DNA from: Bradyrhizobium sp. CCGB01
GTDB lineage: Bacteria > Pseudomonadota > Alphaproteobacteria > Rhizobiales > Xanthobacteraceae
NCBI RefSeq assembly: GCF_024199795.1
Contig: NZ_JANADK010000001.1
Coordinates: forward strand, 5,394,001 to 5,458,000
Length of the DNA stretch: 64,000 nt
Reading direction: 5' to 3'
Shown: positions 16,358 through 26,431 of the stretch, one piece after another
Layout: the number at the start of each line of letters is the position of its first letter
Position numbering within the stretch: position 1 is the stretch's first letter
Position numbers and translations under genes: made by a program
Notes under the pieces: generated by a model
What the model was told of the DNA's origin: nothing
Seen by the model: the letters and a program-made list of their open reading frames with translations, nothing else
Databases searched by the model: none

Positions 16358-16403
16358 CTCCGGGAGATTTTCCGGGACTTTTCGACGCCAATCTGGGACT
16401 TTT
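16358..16403. repeat. Probable integrase arm-type sites, right end
   Basis: Three related units, CTCCGGGAGATTTT, TCCGGGACTTTT and ATCTGGGACTTTT, follow one another here, and GACGCCAAT occurs at 16384-16392. The same words occur at the left end (4588-4596 and 4647-4668). They sit 110-160 bp inside the right att core, as arm sites do. Inferred from repetition and position. Confidence 0.55.
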
Positions 16404-16496
16404 GCCGAGTTTTGATCGTTTTTCGTTCACCCCAGCGGGACACCGCCGCTGATCCAAGCGATTGAAGTTTAATATCTTTCTTGCTGCCAGCCTGAA

Positions 16497-17738
16497 CTAA
16501 CCCCGAGATGGCCTAGACATCTGGAAGCTCGGATGGACCAGCGCTTCCGGCGCGACCGCGAGCACGATCAGCGCGGCCACCGCCAGCGTGCGGAACGTGA
16601 TGGCGCGGCGATCGACCATCACCGCGATCAGCACCACCGCAGTCATGAAGAACGATCGTTGCGTCGCGACCTCGGCGCCCGACAGCAGCAGGTAGAACGC
16701 AGCCGCGACCAGCGCGGCGGCCGCCGACCATTTCTTGATCGCGAAGCCGACCGCCAGTCCCGGGATCAACGCAAGCAGCGCGCGCACCGCAAAGAAGACC
16801 ACGCCGGCGACGACGGCCATGTGGTAGCCGGAAATCGAGAGTACATGACCGAGGCCCGAAATAAACATGGCGTCGTTGACGGGCGTGGTGATCGCGTCAC
16901 GCCGGCCGGTGAGCAGCGCGGTCGCGATCGCACGGTTATCCCCTTCGAGCGTGGCGCGGATGCGCGCGTCGATCCCATCGCGCAGGCCCTGCATGAAGGC
17001 GGCATAGCGCACTCGCAGGCCGCCGGTCTCGGGCGGGGCCGCCACCGTAATCGCGCCCATTGCAAAACCGGAGGCGCCGATGCCCTGGAAGAACATATCG
17101 CGCGAAAAGTCGTAGCTGCCGGGACGCACCGGCGACAGCGGCGGCAACAGCCGCGCCTTCAACTGCACGAAGCTGCCGACCTCGGGCGCTGTCCCCTTGC
17201 GCACCGAGAGGCGCACGCGCTCGAGCCTGACGTCGTTGCGCTGCGCCTCCATCGCGGTCACGCGCAACACGAAACGGTCGGTGCGCTCACGGATGTCGCG
17301 GGTCTCGACGAAGCCCGACAGCGACACCGAATAGAGCGGTTTTGCCAGCACGGTGTGGGCGATCCGCGCGGTCTTCCAGGTTGCCACGGCAAAGCCGGCC
17401 GCGACCGCCGCGATCATGATCGCGGGTGCAAACAGCCGGCTTCGCCGCAGCAGCACGGCGCCAAGCATGAGCGCGATGGCCGTCGCGGCAACGACCCACA
17501 GCACCGGCTCGTGATCGGCGGCAAAGTAAAGCGCGATGCCGCCGCCAAACGCGACCGGCACCCACGGCAACAGCCGCCCGGCGCCGGCCTCCGCGCGCAC
17601 CCAGGCGCGCAGCGTCTCAGCCAGCGATGACCAGAGGTCGAATCCTGCAGGCGCAAGGCCGCCCGCGGACGCGGCGCGGCCCACGGGCCAAGTGCCCGCT
17701 ATCCCCTGGGACCGTATCGGTCGGCCCGGCTCCGCCAT
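16497..17738 (-). pseudogene. comEC: comEC, 5' fragment interrupted by the element
   Basis: Encodes 413 residues: an N-terminal DUF4131-type region with membrane helices, then the start of the competence domain with the family's 'GLGHVLSISGYHMAV' near residue 310 and further helices. After 'HPSFQMS', encoded by the att core, the frame runs only five more codons into the element and stops. The protein is therefore cut in the middle of its membrane channel and should not work in DNA uptake. ATG 17738 is taken; a GTG nine bases upstream is possible. It keeps its own promoter region upstream, between it and the DUF2171 gene. Confidence 0.93.
16515..16527. repeat. att core, right copy (direct repeat)
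   Basis: AGACATCTGGAAG, identical to 4571-4583. The host flank to the right continues comEC; the base to the left (T) differs from the host flank of the other copy (A). Recombination between the two copies would excise the element and restore comEC. Confidence 0.9.
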
Positions 17739-17832
17739 TCCCTGCACCTGATGATACGCAACGGATGCCGAAGCTACCGGAACGTGCAGGCGGGCGAATA
17801 GCGGTACGGATCAGGAACGGGGAGCGCGGCCC

Positions 17833-18066
17833 CTACTTTTCCTCTTCCATCGTCACGGCGACATCCGCCTTGGCCGAGAGCCGGACCTTGTTGCCCTCGA
17901 CACCGGCGACAAGGCCCTTGTCGATGAAGTGATGGTGGCCCTTGTGGCTGCCCTCACCGCTGTCCTTCTTGGTCAGCTTGATGCGGTTGCCCTCGACACG
18001 ATCGACCGTGCCGACGTGGACGCCGTCGGCGCCGATAACTTCCATGTGCTCTGCGATGTTCTGCAT
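17833..18066 (-). CDS. DUF2171 domain protein
   Basis: 77 residues, almost entirely one DUF2171 domain: 'MEVIGADGVHVGTVDRVEGNRIKLTKKD' region near 8-36, a His-rich turn ('GSHKGHHHFID'), and 'VEGNKVRLSAKADVAV'. The fold is PRC-barrel-like and the molecular role is unknown. In rhizobia such small proteins often appear among stress-induced cytosolic proteins (general family impression). The ATG at 18066 follows a GGAACC region rather than a strong ribosome-binding site. It is a single gene 85 bp downstream-facing from the NTF2-like gene and upstream of comEC. Confidence 0.85.
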   Translation of the reverse strand: MQNIAEHMEVIGADGVHVGTVDRVEGNRIKLTKKDSGEGSHKGHHHFIDKGLVAGVEGNKVRLSAKADVAVTMEEEK

Positions 18067-18150
18067 GGTGGGTTCCTTGTTGGACCCACTCCAACGCGCG
18101 GGGCGCGCGTTCGTTCTCTCACGGGAATGACGAAGCCGTGTGCCGCCGCG

Positions 18151-18537
18151 TCAGATCAACGGCGCCTTCGCCGAGGCATGGTGATTGACGATCTTCCAAT
18201 CGCCATCCTCGCGGATGATGACCCAGCTCATCTTGACGACGAGATCGGGGCGTTCGCCGGCGAGGTCGAACGAGATGGTTGCGCCCATGTTGATCAGGTC
18301 GGGGCTTGCCTGCGCCGCATTCACCTCGGAAAACACCGCGCTCGGCTTGCGCCAGCGCGGCAGGCCATTGAAGTAGTCGGCAACACCGTGCCTGCCCCGA
18401 TAGAGCTTTGGGTTGGAGCCGAAGAAGAACGCGTTCTTCGCATACAGCGACGACAGCGCGGCCGCGTCGAGCGTCGCGAAGCCGGCGCACCATTTCGCGA
18501 TGATGGCGGAAACGATGGCGTCGGCTTCGTTGCTCAT
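18151..18537 (-). CDS. SnoaL/NTF2-like protein
   Basis: 128 residues with the cone-shaped NTF2-like fold: first helix 'IVSAIIAKWCAGFATLDAAAL', a central strand 'FFFGSNPKLYRGRHGV', and a closing 'VIIREDGDWKIVNHHAS', which is the family's C-terminal signature. Members include ketosteroid-isomerase-like enzymes and many uncharacterised proteins; this subgroup (SgcJ/EcaC-like) has no firm activity. It ends close to the DUF2171 gene and begins 11 bp after the glnS stop on the same strand, so it is possibly cotranscribed from glnS. Confidence 0.8.
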   Translation of the reverse strand: MSNEADAIVSAIIAKWCAGFATLDAAALSSLYAKNAFFFGSNPKLYRGRHGVADYFNGLPRWRKPSAVFSEVNAAQASPDLINMGATISFDLAGERPDLVVKMSWVIIREDGDWKIVNHHASAKAPLI

Positions 18538-18547
18538 GCCTCAATCC

Positions 18548-20224
18548 TCAGCCTTTGGCGACTTCCTTCGCGAACGTATCGCGCAGGCCGATGGTCCGGG
18601 AGAATACCGGCTTGCCGGGCGTCGAGTCCTTGTCGCGGACGAAATAGCCCTGGCGCTCGAACTGCATCGGCTCGGTCGAATTGCTCTCGGCCACCGATGC
18701 CTCGATCCGCGCATCGGACAGGATCTCCAGCGACTGCGGATTGAGATCGGCCGCGAAGTTCGAGGCGTCCGGGCTCGGGTTGGCGAAGAGCTGGTTGTAG
18801 ATGCGGATTTCCGCAGGCTTCGACGTCTCCGCCGGCAGCCAGTGCATGGTCGCCTTGACCTTGCGGCCATCGGGCGCGTTGCCGCCCTTGGTCGCGGGAT
18901 CATAGGTGCAGCGCAGCTCGATCACCTCGCCCGCGTCGTTCTTGATGACGCCGGTGCACTTGACGAAATAGGCGTAGCGCAGCCGCACCTCGTTGCCCGG
19001 CGACAGGCGGAAGAACTTCTTGGGCGGGTTCTCCATGAAGTCGTCCTGCTCGATATAGAGCTCGCGGCCGAACGCGATCTTGCGCGTGCCGGCCGAGGGA
19101 TCGTCGGGATGGTTGATCGCCTCGAGCTCCTCGACCTGCCCTTCCGGATAGTTCTCGATCACGACCTTCAGCGGCCGCAGCACGCCCATGCGCCGCTGCG
19201 ACGTGCGGTTCAGCTCCTCGCGGATGCAGAATTCCAGCATGCCGACATCGACCACGCTGTTGGCCTTGGCAACGCCGATGCGCTTGACGAATTCGCGGAG
19301 CGCTGCCGGCGGCACGCCGCGGCGGCGCATCCCCGCTATGGTCGGCATGCGCGGATCATCCCAGCCCGCGACGTGGCCATCGCGGACGAGCTGGGTCAGC
19401 ACGCGCTTCGACAGCACCGTGTAGGTCAGGTTCAGCCGCGCCATTTCGTACTGGTGAGGCTTCGACGGTACCGGCAATCTCTCGATAAACCAATCGTAGA
19501 GCGGCCGATGATCCTCGAACTCCAGCGTGCAGATCGAGTGCGTGATGCCCTCGATCGCATCCGACTGGCCGTGCGCATAATCGTAGCTCGGATAGATGCT
19601 CCACTTGGTGCCGGTGCGCGGATGGTGCGCGTGCAGGATGCGGTACAGTACGGGGTCGCGCAGGTTGATGTTGCCCGAGGACATGTCGATCTTGGCCCGC
19701 AGCACACGCGCGCCGTTCGGGAATTCGCCGGCCTTCATGCGGCGGAACAGGTCGAGATTCTCATCCACGCTGCGGTCGCGGAACGGCGAGTTCTTGCCGG
19801 GCTCGGTCAGCGTGCCGCGCGAAGTGCGGATCTCCTCCTGGGTCTGGTCGTCGACATAGGCGAGCCCGTCGCGGATCAGTTGCTCCGCCCATTCGTACAG
19901 GCGGTCGAAATAGTCCGAGGCGAAGAACAGGTTCTTGCCCCAATCGAAGCCGAGCCAGCGCACGTCGGCCTGGATGGAATCGATGTATTCCTGCTCTTCC
20001 TTGACCGGATTGGTGTCGTCGAAGCGCAGATGGCAGCGGCCCGGAAACTCCTGGGCGATGCCGAAATTGAGCGCGATCGACTTGGCGTGGCCGATATGCA
20101 GATAGCCGTTCGGCTCCGGCGGGAACCGGGTCACGATCTCCTTGTACCTGGCCTGATCGAGGTCGGCCTGGATGATGTCACGAATGAAATCGCGCCCAAC
20201 CTCAGTCGCCACCGGTTCTGTCAT
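18548..20224 (-). CDS. glnS: Glutaminyl-tRNA synthetase
   Basis: 558 residues, normal length for bacterial GlnS. It charges tRNA-Gln with glutamine using ATP. The class I signature is present: '[15 protein letters not shown]' near residue 40 (HIGH) and 'TYTVLSKR' (KMSKS-like) near 268. The C-terminal anticodon-binding beta barrels follow ('[20 protein letters not shown]'). Alphaproteobacteria differ in whether they use GlnS or GatCAB for Gln-tRNA; this strain has GlnS. The gene is divergent from gltX, with 144 bp between them containing both promoters. Confidence 0.97.
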   Translation of the reverse strand: MTEPVATEVGRDFIRDIIQADLDQARYKEIVTRFPPEPNGYLHIGHAKSIALNFGIAQEFPGRCHLRFDDTNPVKEEQEYIDSIQADVRWLGFDWGKNLFFASDYFDRLYEWAEQLIRDGLAYVDDQTQEEIRTSRGTLTEPGKNSPFRDRSVDENLDLFRRMKAGEFPNGARVLRAKIDMSSGNINLRDPVLYRILHAHHPRTGTKWSIYPSYDYAHGQSDAIEGITHSICTLEFEDHRPLYDWFIERLPVPSKPHQYEMARLNLTYTVLSKRVLTQLVRDGHVAGWDDPRMPTIAGMRRRGVPPAALREFVKRIGVAKANSVVDVGMLEFCIREELNRTSQRRMGVLRPLKVVIENYPEGQVEELEAINHPDDPSAGTRKIAFGRELYIEQDDFMENPPKKFFRLSPGNEVRLRYAYFVKCTGVIKNDAGEVIELRCTYDPATKGGNAPDGRKVKATMHWLPAETSKPAEIRIYNQLFANPSPDASNFAADLNPQSLEILSDARIEASVAESNSTEPMQFERQGYFVRDKDSTPGKPVFSRTIGLRDTFAKEVAKG

Positions 20225-20368
20225 TACGAAAATCCTGTAGGGAAATCAGCGGCCCTTCTGCCAAATTCGGGACGCCGAGCCAAGGCCTTAGCGGGTCCGC
20301 TACCGGGCTTTAGTTATGCAGCGGTCCTGCTATATACCACCGCCTCCAATGCATAGGCCCTGCCAAGA

Positions 20369-21796
20369 ATGACCGATTCCGTCGTCACCCGCTTTGCCCC
20401 CTCGCCGACCGGCTTCCTCCATATCGGAGGCGCCCGCACCGCGCTGTTCAACTGGCTCTATGCAAAGAAGCACGGCGGCAAGATGCTGCTCCGGATCGAG
20501 GACACCGACCGGGAGCGCTCCACCGAGGCCGCGATCGGCGCCATCCTCGACGGCCTCAAATGGCTGGAGCTCGGCTGGGATGGCGACGTCATCTACCAGT
20601 TCAGCCGCGCCGCTCGCCATCGCGAGGTCGCCGAGCAATTGCTCGCCGACGGCAAGGCCTATCGCTGCTACGCCACGGCGGATGAGCTCGCCGCCATGCG
20701 CGAGAAGGCGCGCGCCGAGGGCCGCACCCGCCTCTATGACGGCCTGTGGCGCGACCGCGATCCGGCAACGGCCCCGGCCGATGTGAAGCCCACCATCCGC
20801 CTGCGCGCGCCGCAGACTGGCGAGACCGTGATCGAGGACCAGGTCCAGGGCCGCGTGGTCTGGCAGAACGAGAACCTCGACGACCTCGTCCTGCTGCGCG
20901 GCGATGGCAATCCCACCTACATGCTCGCGGTGGTCGTGGACGACCACGACATGGGCGTCACCCACGTCATCCGCGGCGACGACCATCTGATCAACGCCGC
21001 CCGCCAGAAGCAGATCTACGATGCCATGGGCTGGGCGCTGCCGAGCATGTCCCACATCCCCCTGATCCACGGCCCGGACGGCTCAAAACTCTCCAAGCGG
21101 CATGGCGCGCTCGGCGTCGATGCCTACCGCGCCATGGGATACCTCCCGGCCGCGCTCCGCAATTACCTCGTCCGGCTCGGCTGGAGCCATGGCGACCAGG
21201 AGATCTTCTCGACCGAGGAGATGATCGCCGCGTTCGACCTCGCCAGCGTCGGCCGCGCCGCCGCCCGCTTCGATTTCGCCAAGCTGGAAAACCTCAACGG
21301 CCACTACATCCGCAATGCGGACGATCAATCACTCGTGAAGCTGTTCGAGGACGTGCTCGACCACGTCGTGCCCAGCCGCGACGAGCTTAAGGCCAAGTTA
21401 AACGACACCACGCGTGCGCAGCTTCTCAAGGCCATGCCGGCCCTGAAGGAGCGCGCCAAGACGCTGATCGAGCTGATCGACGGGGCCTATTTCATCTTCG
21501 CCGACCGGCCGCTGGAGCTCGATCCCAAGGCGCAGGCGCTGCTGACGCCGGAGAACCGCAAGCTGATCGGCCAGCTTCATTCCGCGCTGGAGAAAGTCGA
21601 GACGTGGAGCGGTGCCGCCACGGAAGCCGCGCTGCGCGCCTTTGCCGAGGAAAATAGTCTCAAGCTCGGTGCGGTCGCCCAGCCGCTGCGCGCAGCCCTC
21701 ACCGGACGGACCACATCGCCTGGTATATTTGAGGTTTTGGACGTGCTGGGACGCCAGGAGAGCCTGGCCCGGCTCAAGGACCAGTCTACGACGTAA
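20369..21796 (+). CDS. gltX: Glutamyl-tRNA synthetase
   Basis: 475 residues. Loads glutamate onto tRNA-Glu in the cytosol. It shows '[19 protein letters not shown]' at the N-terminus (HIGH-like motif), '[12 protein letters not shown]' near 46 and '[13 protein letters not shown]' (KMSKS-like) near 240, followed by the helical anticodon-binding domain. Length and motifs are typical of the bacterial discriminating enzyme. It is followed after 145 bp by gltA on the same strand; in related genomes comEC, gltX and gltA are consecutive, as here. Confidence 0.97.
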   Translation: MTDSVVTRFAPSPTGFLHIGGARTALFNWLYAKKHGGKMLLRIEDTDRERSTEAAIGAILDGLKWLELGWDGDVIYQFSRAARHREVAEQLLADGKAYRCYATADELAAMREKARAEGRTRLYDGLWRDRDPATAPADVKPTIRLRAPQTGETVIEDQVQGRVVWQNENLDDLVLLRGDGNPTYMLAVVVDDHDMGVTHVIRGDDHLINAARQKQIYDAMGWALPSMSHIPLIHGPDGSKLSKRHGALGVDAYRAMGYLPAALRNYLVRLGWSHGDQEIFSTEEMIAAFDLASVGRAAARFDFAKLENLNGHYIRNADDQSLVKLFEDVLDHVVPSRDELKAKLNDTTRAQLLKAMPALKERAKTLIELIDGAYFIFADRPLELDPKAQALLTPENRKLIGQLHSALEKVETWSGAATEAALRAFAEENSLKLGAVAQPLRAALTGRTTSPGIFEVLDVLGRQESLARLKDQSTT

Positions 21797-21941
21797 GTAG
21801 GCCATGCGTGCGGTGATCTTGCAGCGCACACAGCAATAATATACCCATCTGCCCCGTACCTTCTGGAACATCCGGCATGCCCCATTATCTCATCGGGGCC
21901 TTCCGGGTCCGGCCCGTTTCACCATACATCGGGGACCTCTG

Positions 21942-23246
<1,305 letters not shown>

Positions 23247-23273
23247 GCTCGGGCCTCAGGGCCTCCACGGAAG

Positions 23274-23307
23274 CGGCGCCATCTTCGGATGGCGCCGTTT
23301 TTGTTTT
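23274..23307 (+). terminator. Rho-independent terminator of gltA
   Basis: A perfect 10-bp stem (CGGCGCCATC, 23274-23283, with its complement at 23288-23297) closed by a TTCG tetraloop and followed by TTTTTGTTTT. It starts 28 bp after the gltA stop codon. Confidence 0.93.
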
Positions 23308-23319
23308 GGGGATGACCTT

Positions 23320-23369
23320 GTAGGGTGGGCAAAGCACAGCGTGCCCACGCTGCGCTTTGCCCGCCCTAC
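23320..23369. repeat. Palindromic repeat, GTAGGGTGGGCAAAGC family, copy 1
   Basis: GTAGGGTGGGCAAAGC (23320-23335) pairs with GCTTTGCCCGCCCTAC (23354-23369) with one mismatch; the centre forms a second small palindrome. The same words occur at 30093-30178. REP-like palindromes of this sequence are, to my knowledge, dispersed in Bradyrhizobium genomes. Confidence 0.8.
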
Positions 23370-23372
23370 GAT

Positions 23373-23789
23373 ATGGAGAACCCGATGCTCACCGGAAGCT
23401 GCCTCTGCGGAGACGTCGCCTACGAGGTCGACGCATCTCCGAGCATGATCGTGCATTGCCATTGCCAGACCTGCCGCAAGACGCACGGCTCGGCGTTCTC
23501 CACCGTCACCAACGTTCCGCGCGATCGCTTCCGCTGGACCAGGGGCGAAGAGCTGCTGCGCGGTTTCGAATCCTCGCCCGGCAAGACGCGTTACTTCTGC
23601 TCGCAATGCGGATCGCACATCGTCGCCGCGCGCGCCGGGAAGGACACGGTGCTGCTGCGGATGGGATGCCTGGATACGCCGATCACGGAGCGCCCCGAGG
23701 TGCACATCTGGCGATCGGATGCCGCCGACTGGTACGACCCGAAGGTCGAATTGGCGGAATGGACGGAAGGCCGGCCGCCGAAATCCTGA
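23373..23789 (+). CDS. GFA-family zinc protein (DUF636/glutathione-dependent formaldehyde-activating type)
   Basis: 138 residues with the CENP-V/GFA fold. Zinc-binding cysteines are seen in 'GSCLCGDVAYEV', 'HCHCQTCRKTHGSAF' and 'YFCSQCGSHI', the complete GFA set. The founding member binds glutathione and speeds S-hydroxymethylglutathione formation, but most relatives have no proven substrate. ATG 23373 ('MENPMLTGS') was chosen; a start at 23385 is also possible, while earlier codons would lie inside the palindromic repeat. It is a single gene between gltA and the ROK regulator. Confidence 0.88.
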   Translation: MENPMLTGSCLCGDVAYEVDASPSMIVHCHCQTCRKTHGSAFSTVTNVPRDRFRWTRGEELLRGFESSPGKTRYFCSQCGSHIVAARAGKDTVLLRMGCLDTPITERPEVHIWRSDAADWYDPKVELAEWTEGRPPKS

Positions 23790-23854
23790 TCCGACCGCGT
23801 CCCGTTCTTGCTGCCGCGCACAACAACAAGTCCACGCGTCGCGCCGCCGAGCGC

Positions 23855-23899
23855 TTGACAGCCGAAATGCTCCGCGCGCATTCTTACACTAAGTAAGAA
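23855..23899 (+). promoter_or_regulatory. Promoter with probable ROK operator
   Basis: TTGACA (23855-23860) is followed about 20 bp later by the inverted repeat TTCTTAC-ACTAA-GTAAGAA (23881-23899), perfect over 7-bp arms and ending on the A of the regulator's first possible ATG. Its place over the -10/start region suggests autorepression by the ROK protein. No second copy is seen before the transporter genes. Confidence 0.55.
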
Positions 23900-25089
23900 T
23901 GACGACAGGGATGGAAATGCCGGAGCAGCCGAGAAGTCGGCGGCAGACGCGCGCTGCCATTTTGACTCATTTGCTTCAGTCCGGCGGCTCGTTCCGGCCG
24001 CCGCTGGCGAAGGCCGTTCGGCTGTCCGAAGCGAGCCTGTCGCGAATCCTGTTTGACCTGAAAGCCGAAGGCCTGATCGAGGAAGTCAGGCGCCCTGCCC
24101 CTTATGTCGGCGGCCCGACGGGCCTCGTGTCGCTCGATCGCGCGGTGGCGCTCGCAGCCCTCGAGCTGACCGGCCAGTGGCTCGGCATCGGCGTCGGCGG
24201 CCTGTCAGGCGAGCTGCACTACACCGAGCGCCTGCCGCTGCCGAAAACGGTGACCGTCGAGAGTGTCGGCCGCGTGTTTCGCGAGGCGCTGACCTTGCTG
24301 CGCGACTGGACGCGCCGCCGCCGCATCACGCTGGCGCAGATCGGCATCACCATTCCCGGCCTCGGCCGGCTGAGCGAGTTCGGCAACCCGATCATTCCCT
24401 GCGACGTCGGACGCATCAGTGACATGTTCGGCGAGCTGTTTGCAGGCGTGCCGGTCGCCTTCACCAATTCGGTGGTGGCGCATGCCACCTTTCACCGGTG
24501 CCGCACGGAAAGCTACCCGTTCAGCGATGCGCATCTGTTCGTCTTTGTCGGCCAGGGCGTCGCGGCAACGTGGATGGACGATCCGATCGAGGAGGATACG
24601 CTCCAGCCCGTCGAACTCGGCCATATGGTGTTCGGCGCCGACGGACCGCGTTGCCGCTGCGGCCATCACGGCTGTGTCGAGGCCTATACATCGCTGCCGG
24701 CGCTGGCCGAGCTTCTGCGTACCACCGAAGCGGAGTTGCTCCGGCTCGGCAGCGAATGGGTAACCACGATCCCTCTGACATCGCGGGTGCGCCAGGAGCT
24801 GCGGCAGCGGCTGTTCAGGCTTGGCCTTGCCATCGGCAACACGCTGAACGTCAAGCCATGTCGCGGCGTTGTCGTCAGCGGATGGCCATCGGCTCTGTCT
24901 GAAGAGGATCGCAAGGCAGTCGTCGACGGAATCGACGCCTGTCTGCTGGGCGGGCGGAAGCTGGCGCAGGTGTCGCTCGCCTTCGTGCCGCCCTCGAACG
25001 GCAACGATCCGCAAGCTGCTCTCGCCTTCGCCGCCTTCTGTCTCGCCAGCCGCGGCGGCATGCCGGCCGCTTCGACGGAGGCCGCCTGA
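23899..25089 (+). CDS. ROK-family transcriptional regulator (NagC/XylR type)
   Basis: 396 residues: a winged HTH at residues about 16-62 ('LAKAVRLSEASLSRILFDLK') and a ROK sugar-kinase-like domain with the zinc motif 'CRCGHHGCVEAY' near 252-263. ROK regulators of this build bind a sugar and repress transport genes. Downstream lies a complete sugar ABC importer on the same strand 58 bp away, very likely its target. The ATG at 23899 would put the operator directly on the start; the Met codons at 23911 and 23917 are alternatives. The inducer is unknown. Confidence 0.88.
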   Translation: MTTGMEMPEQPRSRRQTRAAILTHLLQSGGSFRPPLAKAVRLSEASLSRILFDLKAEGLIEEVRRPAPYVGGPTGLVSLDRAVALAALELTGQWLGIGVGGLSGELHYTERLPLPKTVTVESVGRVFREALTLLRDWTRRRRITLAQIGITIPGLGRLSEFGNPIIPCDVGRISDMFGELFAGVPVAFTNSVVAHATFHRCRTESYPFSDAHLFVFVGQGVAATWMDDPIEEDTLQPVELGHMVFGADGPRCRCGHHGCVEAYTSLPALAELLRTTEAELLRLGSEWVTTIPLTSRVRQELRQRLFRLGLAIGNTLNVKPCRGVVVSGWPSALSEEDRKAVVDGIDACLLGGRKLAQVSLAFVPPSNGNDPQAALAFAAFCLASRGGMPAASTEAA

Positions 25090-25147
25090 CATGCCCTGAG
25101 ACGCGCGGCCTCAATACGCCAGAAAGTTCACACCGGGAGGAACTGCC

Positions 25148-26431
25148 ATGCCGATCACAACAACAAGGCGTCGTCTGCTCGCTGGATCTATTGCCACGCT
25201 CGCCATGCCGGGGCTCGTTCGTGCTCAAGGCGCCAAACCACGCCTGACCGCGATCTCGCAATGGTCCGCCGGCAGCGATGGCGCCGCCATCACCGCGCTT
25301 GGCAAGAAATTCGAGGAGAAAGGCGGGGTCTGGCAGCACTCGCCCGTCCCCGGGTTCACCACCGAGATGATGAACAAGCTGCGTGCGCAGATCATCGCCG
25401 GCGATCCGCCGGCCTGCTCGCAGCTCAAGGGCCCCGAGATTGCAGCATGGTCGAAGATCGCGCCGACCGTCGACCTCGACGCCGTCGTCGCTGCCGCCGG
25501 CTATGAGAAGGTCGTCGCCCCGGACCTTGCAAAATTGCACAAGCCGGCGGGCAAGTGGATCGCGCTGCCGCTGCAGATCTACAGCACCAACATGCTGTTC
25601 CTCTCCAAGCGCGCGATGGACAAGGCCAAGGCCGACAAGATCCCTGTCACCTGGGCCGAGTTCAACGATCTCGCCGACAAGATGAAATCGGGCGGCGTCG
25701 CATTTCCGATCGCCAATGGCGGCACCCGCCCCGATGACGGGCAGAAGTTCGAGGCCGCCCTGGCGGGCATCAGTCCCGCCGTGTACCGCACGGCCATCAT
25801 GAATCTCGACGAGAAGGCCCTGAAGGCCCCCGAGATCAAGGCTGCGTTCGCGCAGGTCCGCAAGATCGCCGACTGGATGGACCCCAATGTCGGCGCCCAG
25901 CACTTCTCGACCAACCTCAAGCGCTTCGTCGACGGCGACATGGGCATGATGATCATGGGCGGTTGGGCGCAGGGCGTGTTGCGCAACGCCGGCTTCAAGT
26001 TCGAGGACTTCATGATCGCCCCAGGGCCGAGCGACAATGGCAAGCCGGTCTTCCTGCTGAATGCCGATGCCTTCATCTTCTGGCAGCGCAAGGAGCCCGA
26101 CCTGCAAGCCGGCCAGACGCTGATGGCGCAGCTCGTCATGGATCCGGCGATCCAGACCATGTATTCGCAGATCACGGGATCGATCCCCGTGCGTACCGAT
26201 GTCGATCTGTCCGGCGAAGGCTGGTCGGACGGTCAACGGCGAACCGCAGCAGCTCTGAAAGACGCTATCGCCAGCAATCAGGCCGTCCTCAGTCTTGCGC
26301 ACAACATGGCGCAGGAAAACGGCATGACCGCAGCGATGATCGACGTGATCACGGAGTACGTGAAGAACAAGACGATCAAGCCGGAGCAAGCGGCCACACG
26401 CCTCGCCGAGGCCGTCGAGAGCTCACGTTGA
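25148..26431 (+). CDS. ABC sugar transporter, periplasmic binding protein
   Basis: 427 residues, family 1 extracellular solute-binding protein. A twin-arginine-like/Sec signal ('TTRRRLLAGSIATLAMPGL', cut near 'VRAQGA') leads into the domain with 'GAAITALGKKFEEKGGVW' and 'QIIAGDPPACSQLKGPEI', typical of UgpB/MalE-like sugar receptors. It captures the substrate in the periplasm and delivers it to the two permeases encoded next. A GGGAGGAA ribosome-binding site precedes the ATG. The stop codon overlaps the first permease's start. The exact sugar cannot be told from sequence. Confidence 0.92.
   Translation: MPITTTRRRLLAGSIATLAMPGLVRAQGAKPRLTAISQWSAGSDGAAITALGKKFEEKGGVWQHSPVPGFTTEMMNKLRAQIIAGDPPACSQLKGPEIAAWSKIAPTVDLDAVVAAAGYEKVVAPDLAKLHKPAGKWIALPLQIYSTNMLFLSKRAMDKAKADKIPVTWAEFNDLADKMKSGGVAFPIANGGTRPDDGQKFEAALAGISPAVYRTAIMNLDEKALKAPEIKAAFAQVRKIADWMDPNVGAQHFSTNLKRFVDGDMGMMIMGGWAQGVLRNAGFKFEDFMIAPGPSDNGKPVFLLNADAFIFWQRKEPDLQAGQTLMAQLVMDPAIQTMYSQITGSIPVRTDVDLSGEGWSDGQRRTAAALKDAIASNQAVLSLAHNMAQENGMTAAMIDVITEYVKNKTIKPEQAATRLAEAVESSR

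Larger units (their letters stand above)
4571..16527. mobile_element. Integrated phage-satellite-like element inside comEC
   Basis: An 11,944-bp unit (core to core) bounded by a perfect 13-bp repeat and splitting comEC. From left to right: integrase, overlapping xis-like gene, gpW-like joiner, protease-capsid fusion, portal and HTH protein on the minus strand; a divergent control region; a small gene and a RepA-like helicase on the plus strand; a repeat-rich possible origin; then cargo genes. No large terminase, tail, tape-measure, holin or lysin gene is present. Ends, frames and overlaps look intact rather than decayed. The gene set resembles capsid-encoding satellites (cf-PICI or P4-like logic) more than a full prophage; an eroded prophage remains possible. 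Confidence 0.88.

Noticed and set aside
4571..16527. Element considered as an integron, ICE or gene transfer agent
   Set aside because: No integron attC sites, no relaxase or type IV secretion genes, and GTA clusters have terminase and tail genes and do not carry an integrase and att repeats.
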